Assembly (NCBI GenBank): GCA_021234155.1
Contig: JAJEKV010000125.1
Location: 565,178 to 629,177, forward strand
Length of the DNA stretch: 64,000 nt
DNA from: Isoetes taiwanensis
Lineage: Eukaryota > Streptophyta > Lycopodiopsida > Isoetales > Isoetaceae
Reading direction: 5' to 3'
The notes beneath the pieces are model-generated. The model made no database searches. It was not told the origin of the DNA and saw nothing but the letters and a program-made list of their open reading frames with translations. A program made the translations under genes and the position numbers. Positions 11,727 through 22,900 of this stretch are shown one piece after another; position 1 is the stretch's first letter, and each line of letters opens with the position of its first letter.

Positions 11727-14100
11727 ATGAAAGCTTCTGCAGTTACTTTAGAGTCTATAGGTCGGATTTGTTCCATTATTTTTCTGCATGCAAAGATTTT
11801 TGGCTGTATATATGGCTTTGTTTATTGCAGATGCTTCTAGAAGCTCGGATGTTGTTGGATATGGAGGATTTAATTCAGAACAGCTCGGTTTTAGAGGTAA
11901 TCATTTATGCATGTAGCTGTTATGCATGTAGTTGTAGTTAAATTGATTGTTAGATGTAATTTTCTGACAATGCTCTTGCAAATTCTTGTGAAATCTTAAA
12001 TGTTGTAGCCAAGGAGGTTCAGACAGTTCAGACGTCCGCATGTGTATTAGGTAAGTCTTCTAAGACTGAATAAAATTTATGTCCACCCAATTACTAGTTT
12101 ATTTAATGTTTTGTAGGTTCTTTTATGTTTGTCCAATTAGTAATCTGTTAATTGTTAGAAGTCTGCTAAATGTATTTTATCTTTTGCAGAGATTTCTGGA
12201 GTGGCAGATGTTATACTAGAGCCGGTAAATACTGAGAGGCAATCAAATGGATTTTAGTCAGGTAATGTTTAACTATTATTCCGTTTAATTATTATGTAGA
12301 TAATGTTTAATTATTATTCTGTTTTTTTTTTCAGGTTTTGGTTGTCCATCTTTTAGTTTGGGTAGCCCTTTTGAGGCTTCTGGTAAAGATGGAAATTTGA
12401 TTACCAATGAAGTAAGCAATAATGACAGTATGGATATGGCGGATATGGTGGTTGATCGGTGTCGTGGAAAGAAACCATTGAAGCTTGGTGGTTTTGTTGA
12501 CTTGGATCCAGAATTGGTTACTCGAGTGAGTAATGCTTTTGAGAATCCTTTGGAAACAAAGGATGAATGGATCAAGGGCATGTTTGATGGATGGGATTAA
12601 AAAACCTCTGCCCCGAAGGGTTTTTGAAGGAAAAACCTTAGCGGATTTGGATAAGCTTGCTGACAATTTGGAGGAATTTATGCTTTGTGTGCATCAAATT
12701 GATGGCAAGCCCTATCCGCCAGACTCGTAAGTTTTATGATATTATTTTATTTGTTTTTATCTATTATTTTATTTTATTATTTTTGACATGTTTTCTATTG
12801 TGCAGGTTGCAGAATCTATTCCGTGGTTTCAACAGAATTTTATGGCGGGCACAGGATGCTAGCATCATGAATACTCGTAAAGAAGAAAAGATAATTGATA
12901 TCTATAAGGATGTTAAGTTTATGAAGGCTTGCAAGGCGCTAGAGGTTGCAATGCAAGAATCTGCTGCAGCTGGCTTTACTCTGAAGAGGAAGAAATCAGA
13001 CATATTGAGTAGAGAAGGCCAATCGAAGATCAGGACTTTCAATTTTTTGTGGCAAAGTATTTTGTGAATCAATACTTAGAGTATTGTGAGACCACCAGTA
13101 AGAACTGGCATGGCGGCATCAACAAGTGTAAATTGAGGATTTTAAGGAGCCCGTCAGATGCTATGAAGCTGACATTATAGAGTGCTGGAGGCATTTAGAA
13201 TTTCGCCTTCCAAAGTATGAGGTCTGTCATAAGTTTGGTGGCAGGTTTGTCTTTCTGCAGGCAATTAATCGTCCGAGGAAAGATTGTTGGTAAGAATCAT
13301 GTGTCATCCAAAACCATTTCCACTTGGCTGAAAGACATGGTGGAAATCTGCCAGATCGATGGTAACTTCACGAATAAAAGCTGTAGGAGTACTGCGATTA
13401 TGCAGATGTCAGTGTCAGATGTGCTTATTGAAGCCAGTATGAAGATTATAGATCACAAGAATGCAGATGCGTATTAGCGCTATGATCGGAGTGGAGTTGT
13501 TGCGAACGCTTTTGCCATGGACGTGTTGAATAGCGATAAGATATATGGAGAGTCTTTTCAGAATAATGTTAGGAATTTGAGTGCTAGATTGTGTGGCAAT
13601 TTGGAGAAGGCAGCTGGTCTATGCTCGTCATTTGAAAATCAGCCTCTACATGATATTTCAAAAAAGATAAGCATTTCAAGTTCTAGGCAGGGTGTTAGTG
13701 GAGGTTCTAGTAGTCGCGGCCTTTTGCACTGGTTGAAATTGATAATTTATATATGAATGATTTGGATGTGGTGTTAAAAGACAAGCCTGCTTTGAAGAGA
13801 TACTTTCATGAGCCTATAGAAAATGATCCTGCATCTGGAAGTGTGGCCATTTTGGGTAAATAAGATTGAGAACATTGTGATTCATGTTGGAAGTTTAATG
13901 GAAGCTAGCTCTGTTATAAAATCTCTGTAAGTACTTTATTTGCTTTCAAATTTCTTAATTTTGCATCTTGATTACTTTAAGATTCAAGTTTCAGGTTACG
14001 TCAAGTTCACTTTAATTTTCAAGTTACTTTATTTTGTGTCTTAATTGGTTCTTATTTTTTGCAGGAAATGAGTCTGCTAGAATCTGGAATCTGCTGGAGT
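11727..14100 (+). pseudogene. Crypton-like (DUF3504) tyrosine recombinase gene, broken
   Basis: Cryptons are DNA transposons that move by a tyrosine recombinase; their DUF3504 core also survives in animal ZMYM, KIAA1958 and QRICH1 proteins. Phase-compatible exons are 11727-11760, 11831-11896, 12009-12050, 12190-12261, 12335-12726, 12806-13926 and 14065 onward. The first joins are all phase 1. Recombinase blocks seen in order: ELVTRVSNAFEN; DKLADNLEEFML then GKPYPPDS-LQNLFRGFNRIL (a family signature split by the 12727-12805 intron); YLEYCETTSKNWHGG (family TSKN-x2-GG); RCYEADIIECWRHLEF; FVFLQAINRPR; VGKNHVSSKTISTWLKDM; and the catalytic box FTNKSCRSTA (family TNHSLRATA, Arg kept). After these come IIDHKNADAY and a stop, then RYDRS, corresponding to the family's H-x-x-R/Tyr segment. 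Damage includes TAG at 12255 and TAG near 13476 plus at least four frameshifts (about 12,590, 13,035, 13,135 and 13,285). A C-terminal tail follows to about 13,926. Ends of the element were not found. Family assignment is firm, activity is not expected. Confidence 0.8.
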
Positions 14101-14985
14101 GCTTTTTGAATCTGTTGGAGTTTGAACTTTTGAATCTGAGTGCTAAAAATGTTAGAATCTGTATGTGGAAAAACTTTATATCTAATGTGTATCTGAATGC
14201 TTAGTTAGAACTTTGAAGAACTTTAAAATTTTGAATGTGAAGAGCTTAGAATTCTGAATGTGTTGTGAGTAAACTTTATGGAAAAAACAGTTGTGAAAAA
14301 AACTTATGTATGGTTTATTGAGTAGAAAAACTTCTGAAAAAAAGTTAATGAAAAAAATTCTTCAAAAAAAAAAAATAGGTAATCGGTTCAAGCTATCACG
14401 GGAATTGAGGCAACTTCCATTTCGGATTATTGGGAGTGACACGTGGCAATACAAAAGTGCACCATGGCATAAAAAATCGACCCTATTGTTATTAAGACAT
14501 GACTATAGCTAGTTTGGCAAGTAATTAAAGATCAATGAAATGTTTTAAAGCGATAAAATATTCGCACAACACCAATTTCGTAGTATTTGTGGTGATAAAG
14601 TTTATCCATAAGTCTTTTTTTTTCTTTTATTCTTATCCTTGTGGCGATGCAGTTTACCCATAATTTTTTCTGTAATTCTTGTGGCGATGGTTGACATTGC
14701 AAAGTCATTGTATGTAATGCACCATCAGGAGTCAATTTTGAAGTTGTCCATGTAATGCACCATCATGAGCTAAGGGTAACATCTAACACATTCAATAACC
14801 ATTAAGTTCCATGATTATGCCATTTAAGTAACAACCCCTTGGTGTAACGATTCGGAAAAGGGTCAGGCCAAACTACGCTGAGCAGATTATCTAAGGTAAG
14901 TAGTAGCCAATAATTTACGCCCCATCAAATATGTAGGGAGGTTAAAAAATACCATGATACAGACCATAAACCATTAAGGTATTGG
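14101..14985. other. No recognisable feature
   Basis: AT-rich sequence downstream of the Crypton-like gene. Short frames at 14306-14512 (plus) and 14532-14735 (minus) show no domain. It may include the untranslated tail of that gene. Confidence 0.4.
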
Positions 14986-15779
14986 TAGTATCACCTGAGA
15001 CCAGTTCTAAGTAGGCTAGATGGCTTGATTTTCTCCATGAATTCTATTTCAATAATGAGCATGCACCTAGGAAGAACAACTTTGTAGTGGATGCTTCATC
15101 TAGGATCAAGCATTCATATGATCTAGTTTAAATGATTTAGTGATTATAGAAAATGATTTTTGCCAAAGGATTAGGGATGCATATCCAAAGGATCAACAAA
15201 AGCCTGCGGTCATCAAAAATAGAGATTGGTGGACAGAGCAAGAAGTATATTTCCATAAGAGAAGGATTTATGTTTCTTTGTGTACGGGGATTTGCTAAAA
15301 GCCATCATTCGTGAGCATCGTGATACCCACCAAGCCGAACATAGAAAACTTATGAGTTGGTTAAAAGATAATATTACCAATTGAGGTTGCAATACCAAAC
15401 AAAGAGTTGGTTTTGCATTGTCTGGTGTGTCGGGCTATGAAAGTTGAGCATGGAAGAACCCGGGTCTTGTTACGACATACTCCCATACCAAATGAGCATT
15501 GGGAATGCGTGAATATGGATTTTATAGTCTCATTGCCTAAGCAGCACACTTAGATCTTGGTGATAGTGGATTGTTTGACTAAATATGTCAAGTTCATACC
15601 TTTGAAGGGTGATGCTATTAGACTTGACGTAGATGCATCTATCTATCTATCTATTTATTTATTTATTTATTTATTTTGAAGTACGATTTTTTTACAATAT
15701 ACAGATAAAGAAGTACAATGTAGAGATGCACCCACCTACCTACATACCTACCTACCTACCTACCTACCTACCTACCTAC

Positions 15780-15827
<48 letters not shown>

Positions 15828-16262
15828 ATAGAGGGTGACTATATTTTTTTTTTTTTCGAGAATCGTGTATCCATCTTTAAGGATGGATAATTTACAACTC
15901 TTGGTGAAAGGACGGGTGACTAAGCTTACCTCCTATGACGTCGGAACCTTTAGAATTCTAAAATGAATAGATCTGCATATGAATTGAGCTTACCGCAGGA
16001 TCTTTGGTATCATCTTGTCTTTCATGTGACTCAAATGAAGTGTGCTATACTAGATAAGAATAATGTGGTTAGTCCCGAGAGTATGTTGCTTGTTTTAAAC
16101 TCCTTCTAACACCCGAATTCTTGAGAGATATGCAATAGGGAGAACATTTGGTCTTGTGGCGAGGCCAGCCTCCCGAGGATGTCACATGGGAGTCGAATGA
16201 GTTCATGTAGTGGTTTCCTCACCTAAATAATCAAATTACCTTGGGGACAAGGTCTTAGAGGA
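14986..16262 (+). mobile_element. Gypsy (chromovirus-type) pol fragment: RNase H end, integrase, chromodomain-like tail
   Basis: The end of RNase H is seen at about 15,030-15,115 (NNFVVDASSRIK, family ENxVADALSR). Integrase follows at 15,375-15,640 with CLVCRAMKVEHGRT, HTPIPNEHWECVNMDFIVSLP and ILVIVDCLTKYVKFIPL. After a microsatellite block the pol C-terminus resumes at about 15,960-16,110 (AYELSLPQDLWYHLVFHVTQ) and ends with a chromodomain-like LVLWRGQPPEDVTWE at 16,150-16,195. A purine tract (GAGGAGGGAGGAAT) precedes TGTTACAGG, the likely start of a 3' LTR at about 16,274. Stops and frameshifts are common, so the copy is dead. The upstream half (gag, protease, RT) is missing. Confidence 0.8.
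15633..15832. repeat. Compound microsatellite (TCTA/TTTA/CCTA)n
   Basis: Tetranucleotide runs occupy 15,633-15,678 (TCTA then TTTA) and 15,729-15,828 (CCTA then TCTA). They sit inside the integrase region of the Gypsy fragment and interrupt it. A long open frame here, rich in Ile-Tyr-Leu-Ser, is purely the repeat in translation. Confidence 0.95.
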
Positions 16263-16935
16263 GGGAGGAATTGTTACAGGTGTTTTTTGGGGCATCGCCG
16301 ATAATAACAGGCCTTTATCGAAGCTCCATGAGCATGGGAGTATCACCAATTGACCATTGGGGTAGGAGCTATAGTCTATGCTGCTTGTAAACTAAACTAA
16401 TCTGTAATGCCAAAATGTTCGACGCCAAAAGAGATTATAAGAACATTTGGTCTTGTGGTGAGGCCTATCTCCCGAGGACGACACATGGGAGCCGAATGAG
16501 TTCATGCAGTAGTTTCCTCACCTGACTAATCAAATTATCTTTGGGACAAGGTCTTAGAGGAGGGAGAAATTGTTAGAGGTGCTTCCAAGGGCATAGCCGA
16601 TACAAAAGGGCTTTTGACGACATTCCATGAGCACGAAAGTACCACCAATTGACACTGGATGGTAGGAGCTATATGGCAGACTATAGTCCGTAATTGTTTT
16701 ATGCCGCCTGAAAAGTAAACTCCTTTGTAATGCCAGAATGATCGACACCTATGCAATAGAGATATTGTAGAACATTTGCTCTTGTGGCGAGGTTAGTCTC
16801 TTGATGAATTGTTACAAGTGCTTCCGGGGGCATAGCTGGTATCAATGAGCCCTTAACGAAATTCATGGGAGTACCACCAATTGACTACTGGATGATAGGA
16901 GCTATATGGTGGACCATAGTCTGTAATATATCACC
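16126..16935 (+). repeat. Three tandem copies of a pol-end/LTR-start unit (~310 bp)
   Basis: The unit starts with 'gagaacatttggtcttgtgg', runs through the chromodomain-like code, purine tract and LTR start, and ends with 'taatgccaaaatg'. Copy 1 begins near 16,138, copy 2 near 16,441, and copy 3 (internally shortened) near 16,771. Shared phrases include 'gaattgttacaggtgc', 'gagcatgggagtatcaccaattgac' and 'taggagctatat'. Copies differ by several percent and by small indels, so the triplication is old. Confidence 0.8.
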
Positions 16936-16979
16936 AAAGAAGTGGATGTGGAGCCTAGAGGCCAATGATATGGGGTTTG

Positions 16980-19025
16980 AATGTATTTTTCCTTAAATAA
17001 GAAGTGGTCAAATCCCTATGTGAGGCCATTATGGCAAATAAACCGGCGAGCCCGTTTATTCTGCTGTAATGGGCATAGGGATTTGACTTCTTTAACTGGT
17101 AGGTCCGAGGTTGTCTTGGAGCTTCCGACTGCAAAGCAAGAGCACTGCTGCAGACGATGGCAAAAAACCAATTCTGGAAAAAAAACGCTGCTGCTGAAAA
17201 AAATCAATGGACGGTCTTGAAAGAAAAGAACTAGACTAGTTTTCTTCTATTGCCTGTTTATGGCCCAATTATTTCTGCTATAGATTGTTTGTCGCATGTT
17301 TCCTTCTGCTCTAGCATGTTTATCACTGTTATAGATTGTTTATCGCCTCTTTCTTTTTGCTCTAGCCTGTTATCACGGCTACAACCTGTTTATCAGGGGA
17401 ATTACGGCCAATAACCATGCTCAATCTAAAGGCCAAGATTCAAGATCACCAAGGACCTCCGGTCTTAAGAAGGGCTTAAACCCCCTTAACCGGCAGGTCC
17501 TTGGTGATCTCAAATCCTGGTCGTCGGATTTAGCTCAGTTATTAACCGTAATCCCCTTGATAAATAGGTTGTAGCATGTTTATCATGATAAGCAGGCCAG
17601 AGCTGCGATAAATAGGTTGTAGCAAAGTTTATCATGTTCTTCAAGATTCAATCTCTATTTCACAAGTTCAGCCATCAGACTTAAGCCCCATTTAGATACA
17701 TTTTGCAAGATTGCGTTTTGCATTCTAGAATCCTGCACGAACGAAAAGCATTTGGATGGAATGGGCGGCAAGCAAAAAAAGCCGTTTTAAGATTACTCCG
17801 GTGATAGAAGAAAGAAAAGGTTGTTTGCATGGCTTAAGCCATTGTCTGCAGCACTGCCGTTGTCCGCAGCGCAATTTTTTCATGGATTAAGCCATTGTTT
17901 GCACTAGGAATGCCGCCCTAACAGACTTTTTTGGCTTCAAGACCATTCAATCACCTCGGACCAGCTGGCTAAAGGGGTCAAACCCCCATGCTCGGCCATT
18001 ATGGCAGAATAAACTTGCGAGCCCATTGCCATAATGGCCTCACATGCTCACCCATTTTTTTGCCATAATGGCCTCACATGATCCATTTGAGGCCATTAAT
18101 GCAGAATAAACGGGGAGCCCGTTTATTCTGCCATAATGGCCGAGCATGGGGTTTGACCCCTTTAACTGGCAGGTCCGAGGTGATTGAATGGTCTTGAAGC
18201 TCCAAAAAACTCTGTTAGGGCAGCATTCCTAGTGCAAACAATGGCTTAATCCATGAAAATGGCGCTGCGGACAACGGCAGTGCTGCAGACAATGGCTTAA
18301 GCCATGCAAAAAACCTTTTCTTTCTTCTATCACTGGAGTGGGCTAAACAATCTTAAAACGGCTTCTTGCAGGATGCCCATTCCATCCAAATGCTTTTCGT
18401 TCTTGCATGATGCTAGAATGCAAAACGCAGCTTCAATCTTGCAGAATGTATCTAAATGGGGCTTAAGTCTAATGGATGAACTTGTGAAATAGAGATTGAA
18501 TCTTGAAGAACATGATAAACTTTGCTATAGCCTCTTTATCGCAGCTATGGCCTGTTTATCATGATAAACATGCTACAATCTATTTATCAGGGGAATTACG
18601 GTTAATAACCGGGCTAAATCCGACGGCCAGGATCTGAGATCACCAGGACATGTCGGCAAATAAATGGGCGAGCCCATTTATTTTTGCCGTAATGGGCGAG
18701 AAAGGGGGTTTGACCCCTTTAACCAGCAGGGTCCGAGACTGATTTAACAACGACAAGGAAAATCTGCATCGGCAAAAACGCTATCCCGGAGCTCCGATTT
18801 GGTTGATGCGATTTAAGATTTAAGCCAGATTTGAGATTCAAGCAGCGATTTAAGCAGCCTTCAAGGCTGCAAGGCTAGAGCTCCAAGACGGCAGGCCAGA
18901 TTTCATAGCTGAGATGCTTTACAGACTGTTTATCAAGATAAACATGCAAGCAGGTGATTATATGAGCTGTTACGGCTAATAACTGATTTCAATCTAACTG
19001 CTAAGATCTAAAGTAGTCGAGGAAC
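16980..19025. repeat. Large foldback cluster with nested inverted repeats
   Basis: Two arms of about 530-550 bp, 17,496-18,025 and 18,110-18,650, are near-perfect inverted copies around a centre at about 18,070. Pairing checked at several points: TTAAGCCCCATTTAGATACA (17,681) with its complement ending at 18,467, and CGGCCATTATGGCAGAATAA with TTATTCTGCCATAATGGCCG. A smaller inverted pair lies at 17,395-17,475 and 17,490-17,575. A self-complementary module (CCATTATGGC...GGGCGAGCCC...GCCATAATGG) occurs near 17,025, 17,990, 18,100 and 18,655, and the phrase GTTTATC recurs many times. There is no coding capacity. A foldback-type transposon or an old palindromic duplication fits; such a locus could produce hairpin RNA. 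Confidence 0.85.
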
Positions 19026-19035
19026 TGCCGGTTAA

Positions 19036-19177
19036 GGCTGGATTCACATGCACCATCGCGGCCTTCACTGTCACGTAAAATGCCACGCCATTTTACGCCC
19101 ACCATCGGTGACCATCACCAATTTGCAAAGGGTATAACAGGGCCCCTCTCCTACCATTGTTGCATGTGAACCCGCTC
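19036..19177. mobile_element. MITE-like element with TAA target site (Harbinger/Tourist-like)
   Basis: The left end GGCTGGATTCACATGCACC and the reverse complement of the right end (GAGCGGGTTCACATGCAAC) match at about 14 of 19 positions. TAA lies directly outside both ends (19,033-19,035 and 19,178-19,180). The 142-bp interior has a perfect hairpin (CGTAAAATG/CATTTTACG) and no coding capacity. A 3-bp TAA duplication points to the PIF/Harbinger superfamily; that is an inference from short signals. Confidence 0.5.
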
Positions 19178-19180
19178 TAA

Positions 19181-19984
19181 TACCCCTGTAGAATTGTTAT
19201 GAAGCGGTGCCACGCGTCAAAAGGAGGTACAACAAAACGGATTCCTGGTTAGCTTTGAGCAACAAAAACGAACTCTTGGTCACTCCTGGTTGGAAACTGG
19301 GCTGCAGACCCGGCGGTTTAATCGATTGCATGAAGTTACATTCAAAAGTGAGAGTTCTGGGGCAGTAGACTGCCGAATTGCTGCCTAGGATAATTTCGAG
19401 CCTCTAAATGGATCCAGCAGCAACAATCTAGCTCCAGAAAAGGTTGATTGAAGAACCACTGGCATTTGGTTCTCCGAGCAGAGCTTGGATTGTGGTATTT
19501 GGATAATAAATCCAAGCTGAGGTTGGATTGTACAAGTCGAATCAGCCTTCTACTTCGACTTGTCAAATTATCTTTTAGAAATTTCTATTTCTTTAGATTC
19601 GGGATGCAGGGCTTCCTCATGGCGCTCTGGGATGTCAATACCAATTGATTGATTGTGGGGAATTCCAGGAATTTGTGGAGTGGGAGATGAATCAATTGGC
19701 CCTTCCTTTGCTGGAAGATTTGATACAGCATTCAATTCAGAAAAAACACAATTTGAAATCCCAAAGCAACCAATTTTAAGGGAAGACAACTGCTCAAGTC
19801 TAAGTAAGACCACTATCCTTATTGCTTTTGGCCAATGGGGCATGTTGAAGCATTCTTTGTTATAAATGGCGTCATATAGATGATTTCTTCCCAGTAATTA
19901 AAGGTTCAAATTTTATTCCCAAAATTTTGATTTTACAATGCTCATCCAGAGAATTATGATATTCAATCTATTATCTGCAATAAG
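19181..19984. other. Downstream flank of the PPR gene
   Basis: Overlapping open frames on both strands (19,342-19,865) have no domain. The stretch probably contains the 3' untranslated region of the minus-strand PPR gene. I see no repeat. Confidence 0.4.
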
Positions 19985-22900
19985 CTAGTTTATCTCTTCC
20001 ATTAGGGACGACTGTGTTGTACCATCTGAACTTTGATCCTCCATGAGAGAAACTTCACGAACATTGTCACTTAATTTGCATCCCCAATCTCCCAACAGTT
20101 GCAAGAAAGTGGAACTCATTTCATATTGACCTTGCCCTACAAGTCCAAGGTAAATGTCATCCAAGATATCCTGCAGGAGTATTCAGCTCGATGATTACAT
20201 AACCAACTAATGCATGATGTAAAGCAGCTATGAATATTAGACCAAGATTTAACGAAAGGTACTTTAAGTATGGGAACATGATGAAAGAGATTAGATAAGG
20301 TAATTTATTCAGTCTCATATAGACAAAATAAACAAACAGATAGCACTATACAAAGGATTCATGAATGTCTCCAAGATTCTAAGACAGGCTCTGTTGCTTG
20401 TAGCAAATACAGCTAGTCATTAGTAGAATTGTATATACGTTTAATACCTGTGTGTTATGTAGCTGATGTTTATCTCTTACTGCTGTGTATGCTAGATAAT
20501 CGATCAGAAAGTGGTGTCCATCTTCGATTTCATTCGGTTTTACAGTTACAAAAATATTGGAATCACAGAACAGCTGGAAAGAAGGCACTTTATGTGATGC
20601 AGGCAAAACGTGGTGAATTCCAGCTCTGAAACTGGCCAATGCGTCTCCATCTATATACAGAGCACTTTTCAGGCACTAAAGAGACATAAAAAGGGGCTTC
20701 TTTGTTGATGAGAGAAAAGGCTAATAATAAGGAATGGACTCCTAACGTCACAATGAAAGAAAGAAAGAAGTCATTGATGTCTATGGGAGACCCTTAGGAA
20801 GAATGACATTTTTCTGTGGCTTTCAACTCGAATGGAGAAAAACTTAGCATGGCTCAGCACACTCATAGGGTTTTATTACATTTTTTAACGGGAGAACTGT
20901 AGCCATGCTTTGGCCCATCTATAAAAATTAGGCCATATTGAGTAAGCGACGAGTAAGATTGTGATCTTGAAACAAAACTCTTGATCTTGAGCCAGCCAGT
21001 GCGTGTTTTCTATCTTGAGGCAGTTGAAAGGTTTGAAGATTCTACGGATTTTTTAACTTCATAAGCATACAATGCTAATTTTCCCAAGCCTGTCCTTGTG
21101 TAATAACTTATTACATCCTCGCGTATCAATCAAAAAAATTGCCACTGTTAGGTTTGTAGAATTTTTGCCACATTATGCTGGGCTTTGCAGCATTCCTGTA
21201 GCCTTCTGTCAATGGTGACTCAGAATTATGCAACTTAAACGACAGAATGACGGGGTTGAAAGCACCTTCTAGCACAAGGATGCGCATTGGGAGCACAAGG
21301 CATATGATCAATTATAGTTCCATGACACCTTAGTATAATGCCTTGATATCCCTGTCTTGTCCCCAATAAGGCCATTGCCAACACACCAACAAAGTCTTTA
21401 GAGAAGAAGACTTACATTCTGTGGCATGATACTATTGAGACATATGCTATGTCCCATGGAATAGTACTACTTCCATTTTGCAACAATCATAGGCAGATAG
21501 ATTCCTATCGTATTTTTTATCATAAATATATATCCCTATTCTTTCGATAGAAATGTACAAGTTGCAGATTTAGGAACTTAAATTAGTACTGTGAAATTTG
21601 TTTTACCTAAAATTATATATAAATGAATTACTACAAAAGGTAAAGACCTGCTAAAGAATTACCTGCGATGGATGGTGAACAAGTTCCCTCAATTTTCCAG
21701 CGGCCTCCAATACTATCTCCCAATTCCCTACAGCTGCATTTGCTCGTATAAACTTCTCTAGCACCGCAATGGAGCAATATCTCTTTGATACCTAGATGCA
21801 GAAAGTTGTCAATTTATCATATCCAAAACAATGAAGAGCTCCAAAAGTGCTCACGCTATGATAATAGACACCAGGCTAACATAATTGAACAAATTCAAAC
21901 TAATTGAATGATTTACGAGCATAAATTTTCCACGCATTGAATATAATGCCTTTAGAAAACACTCCAGCTTATGTGTCTGTAACACAATTATCATTTGCAG
22001 CACTTTAGAGCAACCCACTGTACATTTGTGTCAAAAAGTGAACTAATACCTGATTGGCAGCTGTCTTGTACTTAGGCTTTGCAAGGTAAATAACTTCATG
22101 GAAGTCCGACTTATTGCGAAGCATGACTTTCTCAGGTCCAGAGGTCTATTTTTTACAGTGTAAGTGTGCATAAAAATTAAAACAATACCATTCCAAGAAT
22201 AGGAAGAGATGTCTATCATATTGTCTAGATTCCTACAAGGAAATTGCACACTGTTTTCACAAGGTGCAAAATGACATTTTAAGGTTCAAAAATTCAGGCA
22301 GAAGTCGAGGAACTCATTAAACTCTTGTAAAACCTGCACCATAGTGAAAATATGAAAAGTATTTTCCATATATTCAGATTCTCGGCTTTGAAGGCTAGGG
22401 CAGATGCTGCATCCAAAGTCCAAGAAGGACATCAAAATCTCTAAGCATCATGCATGAGCATCGAAGTTCTCGGTAATGATCTCGTAATTCCCTCTGTTTA
22501 CGCAAATTGCAGGTTCATTTTTTAGATTCTATATAGGGGCAACCATATTGTGAGTGTCAATTATTCAAATGGATTTTCATCTGTACTCATCCGGCTATAT
22601 TCAAGATTTTCCATAAGATATAAATAGTAACATCCTTTACCTGCATGTCTTTGAAGATGACATAAGCTTTATCTAAATATAAATATTTTTCTTCAGGCTG
22701 GACCATGCGTTCTGCCTGTTCATTTTCTGGAGACAACTCTCCTCCACCCTCCATCTTGCTGGGATTTGATAAGTACTCAATTAAGAGATCATATGTTGCC
22801 TGTGACAGAAAGATAGTAAAGTCTAAGATGCAAAGGAAAGGTTCGCCTTTAGTGCCCATAAAGCTAAAGCAGCTCACCAAAACACATGGTGACGTAACCA

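Noticed and set aside
12331-12666. Minus-strand frames of 98 and 111 codons opposite the recombinase gene
   Set aside because: They lie opposite phase-consistent exons with recognised recombinase motifs and have no domain of their own.
11727-14100. Alternative reading as a DIRS/Ngaro retrotransposon recombinase or a phage-type integrase
   Set aside because: The YPPDS...LFRGF, TSKN-x2-GG and TNKSCRSTA blocks are specific to the DUF3504/Crypton family, and there is no RT or RNase H next to it.
15633-15890. 85-codon open frame on the plus strand
   Set aside because: It is the translation of (TCTA)n and (CCTA)n microsatellites, shown by repeated Ile-Tyr-Leu-Ser and Pro-Thr-Tyr-Leu units.
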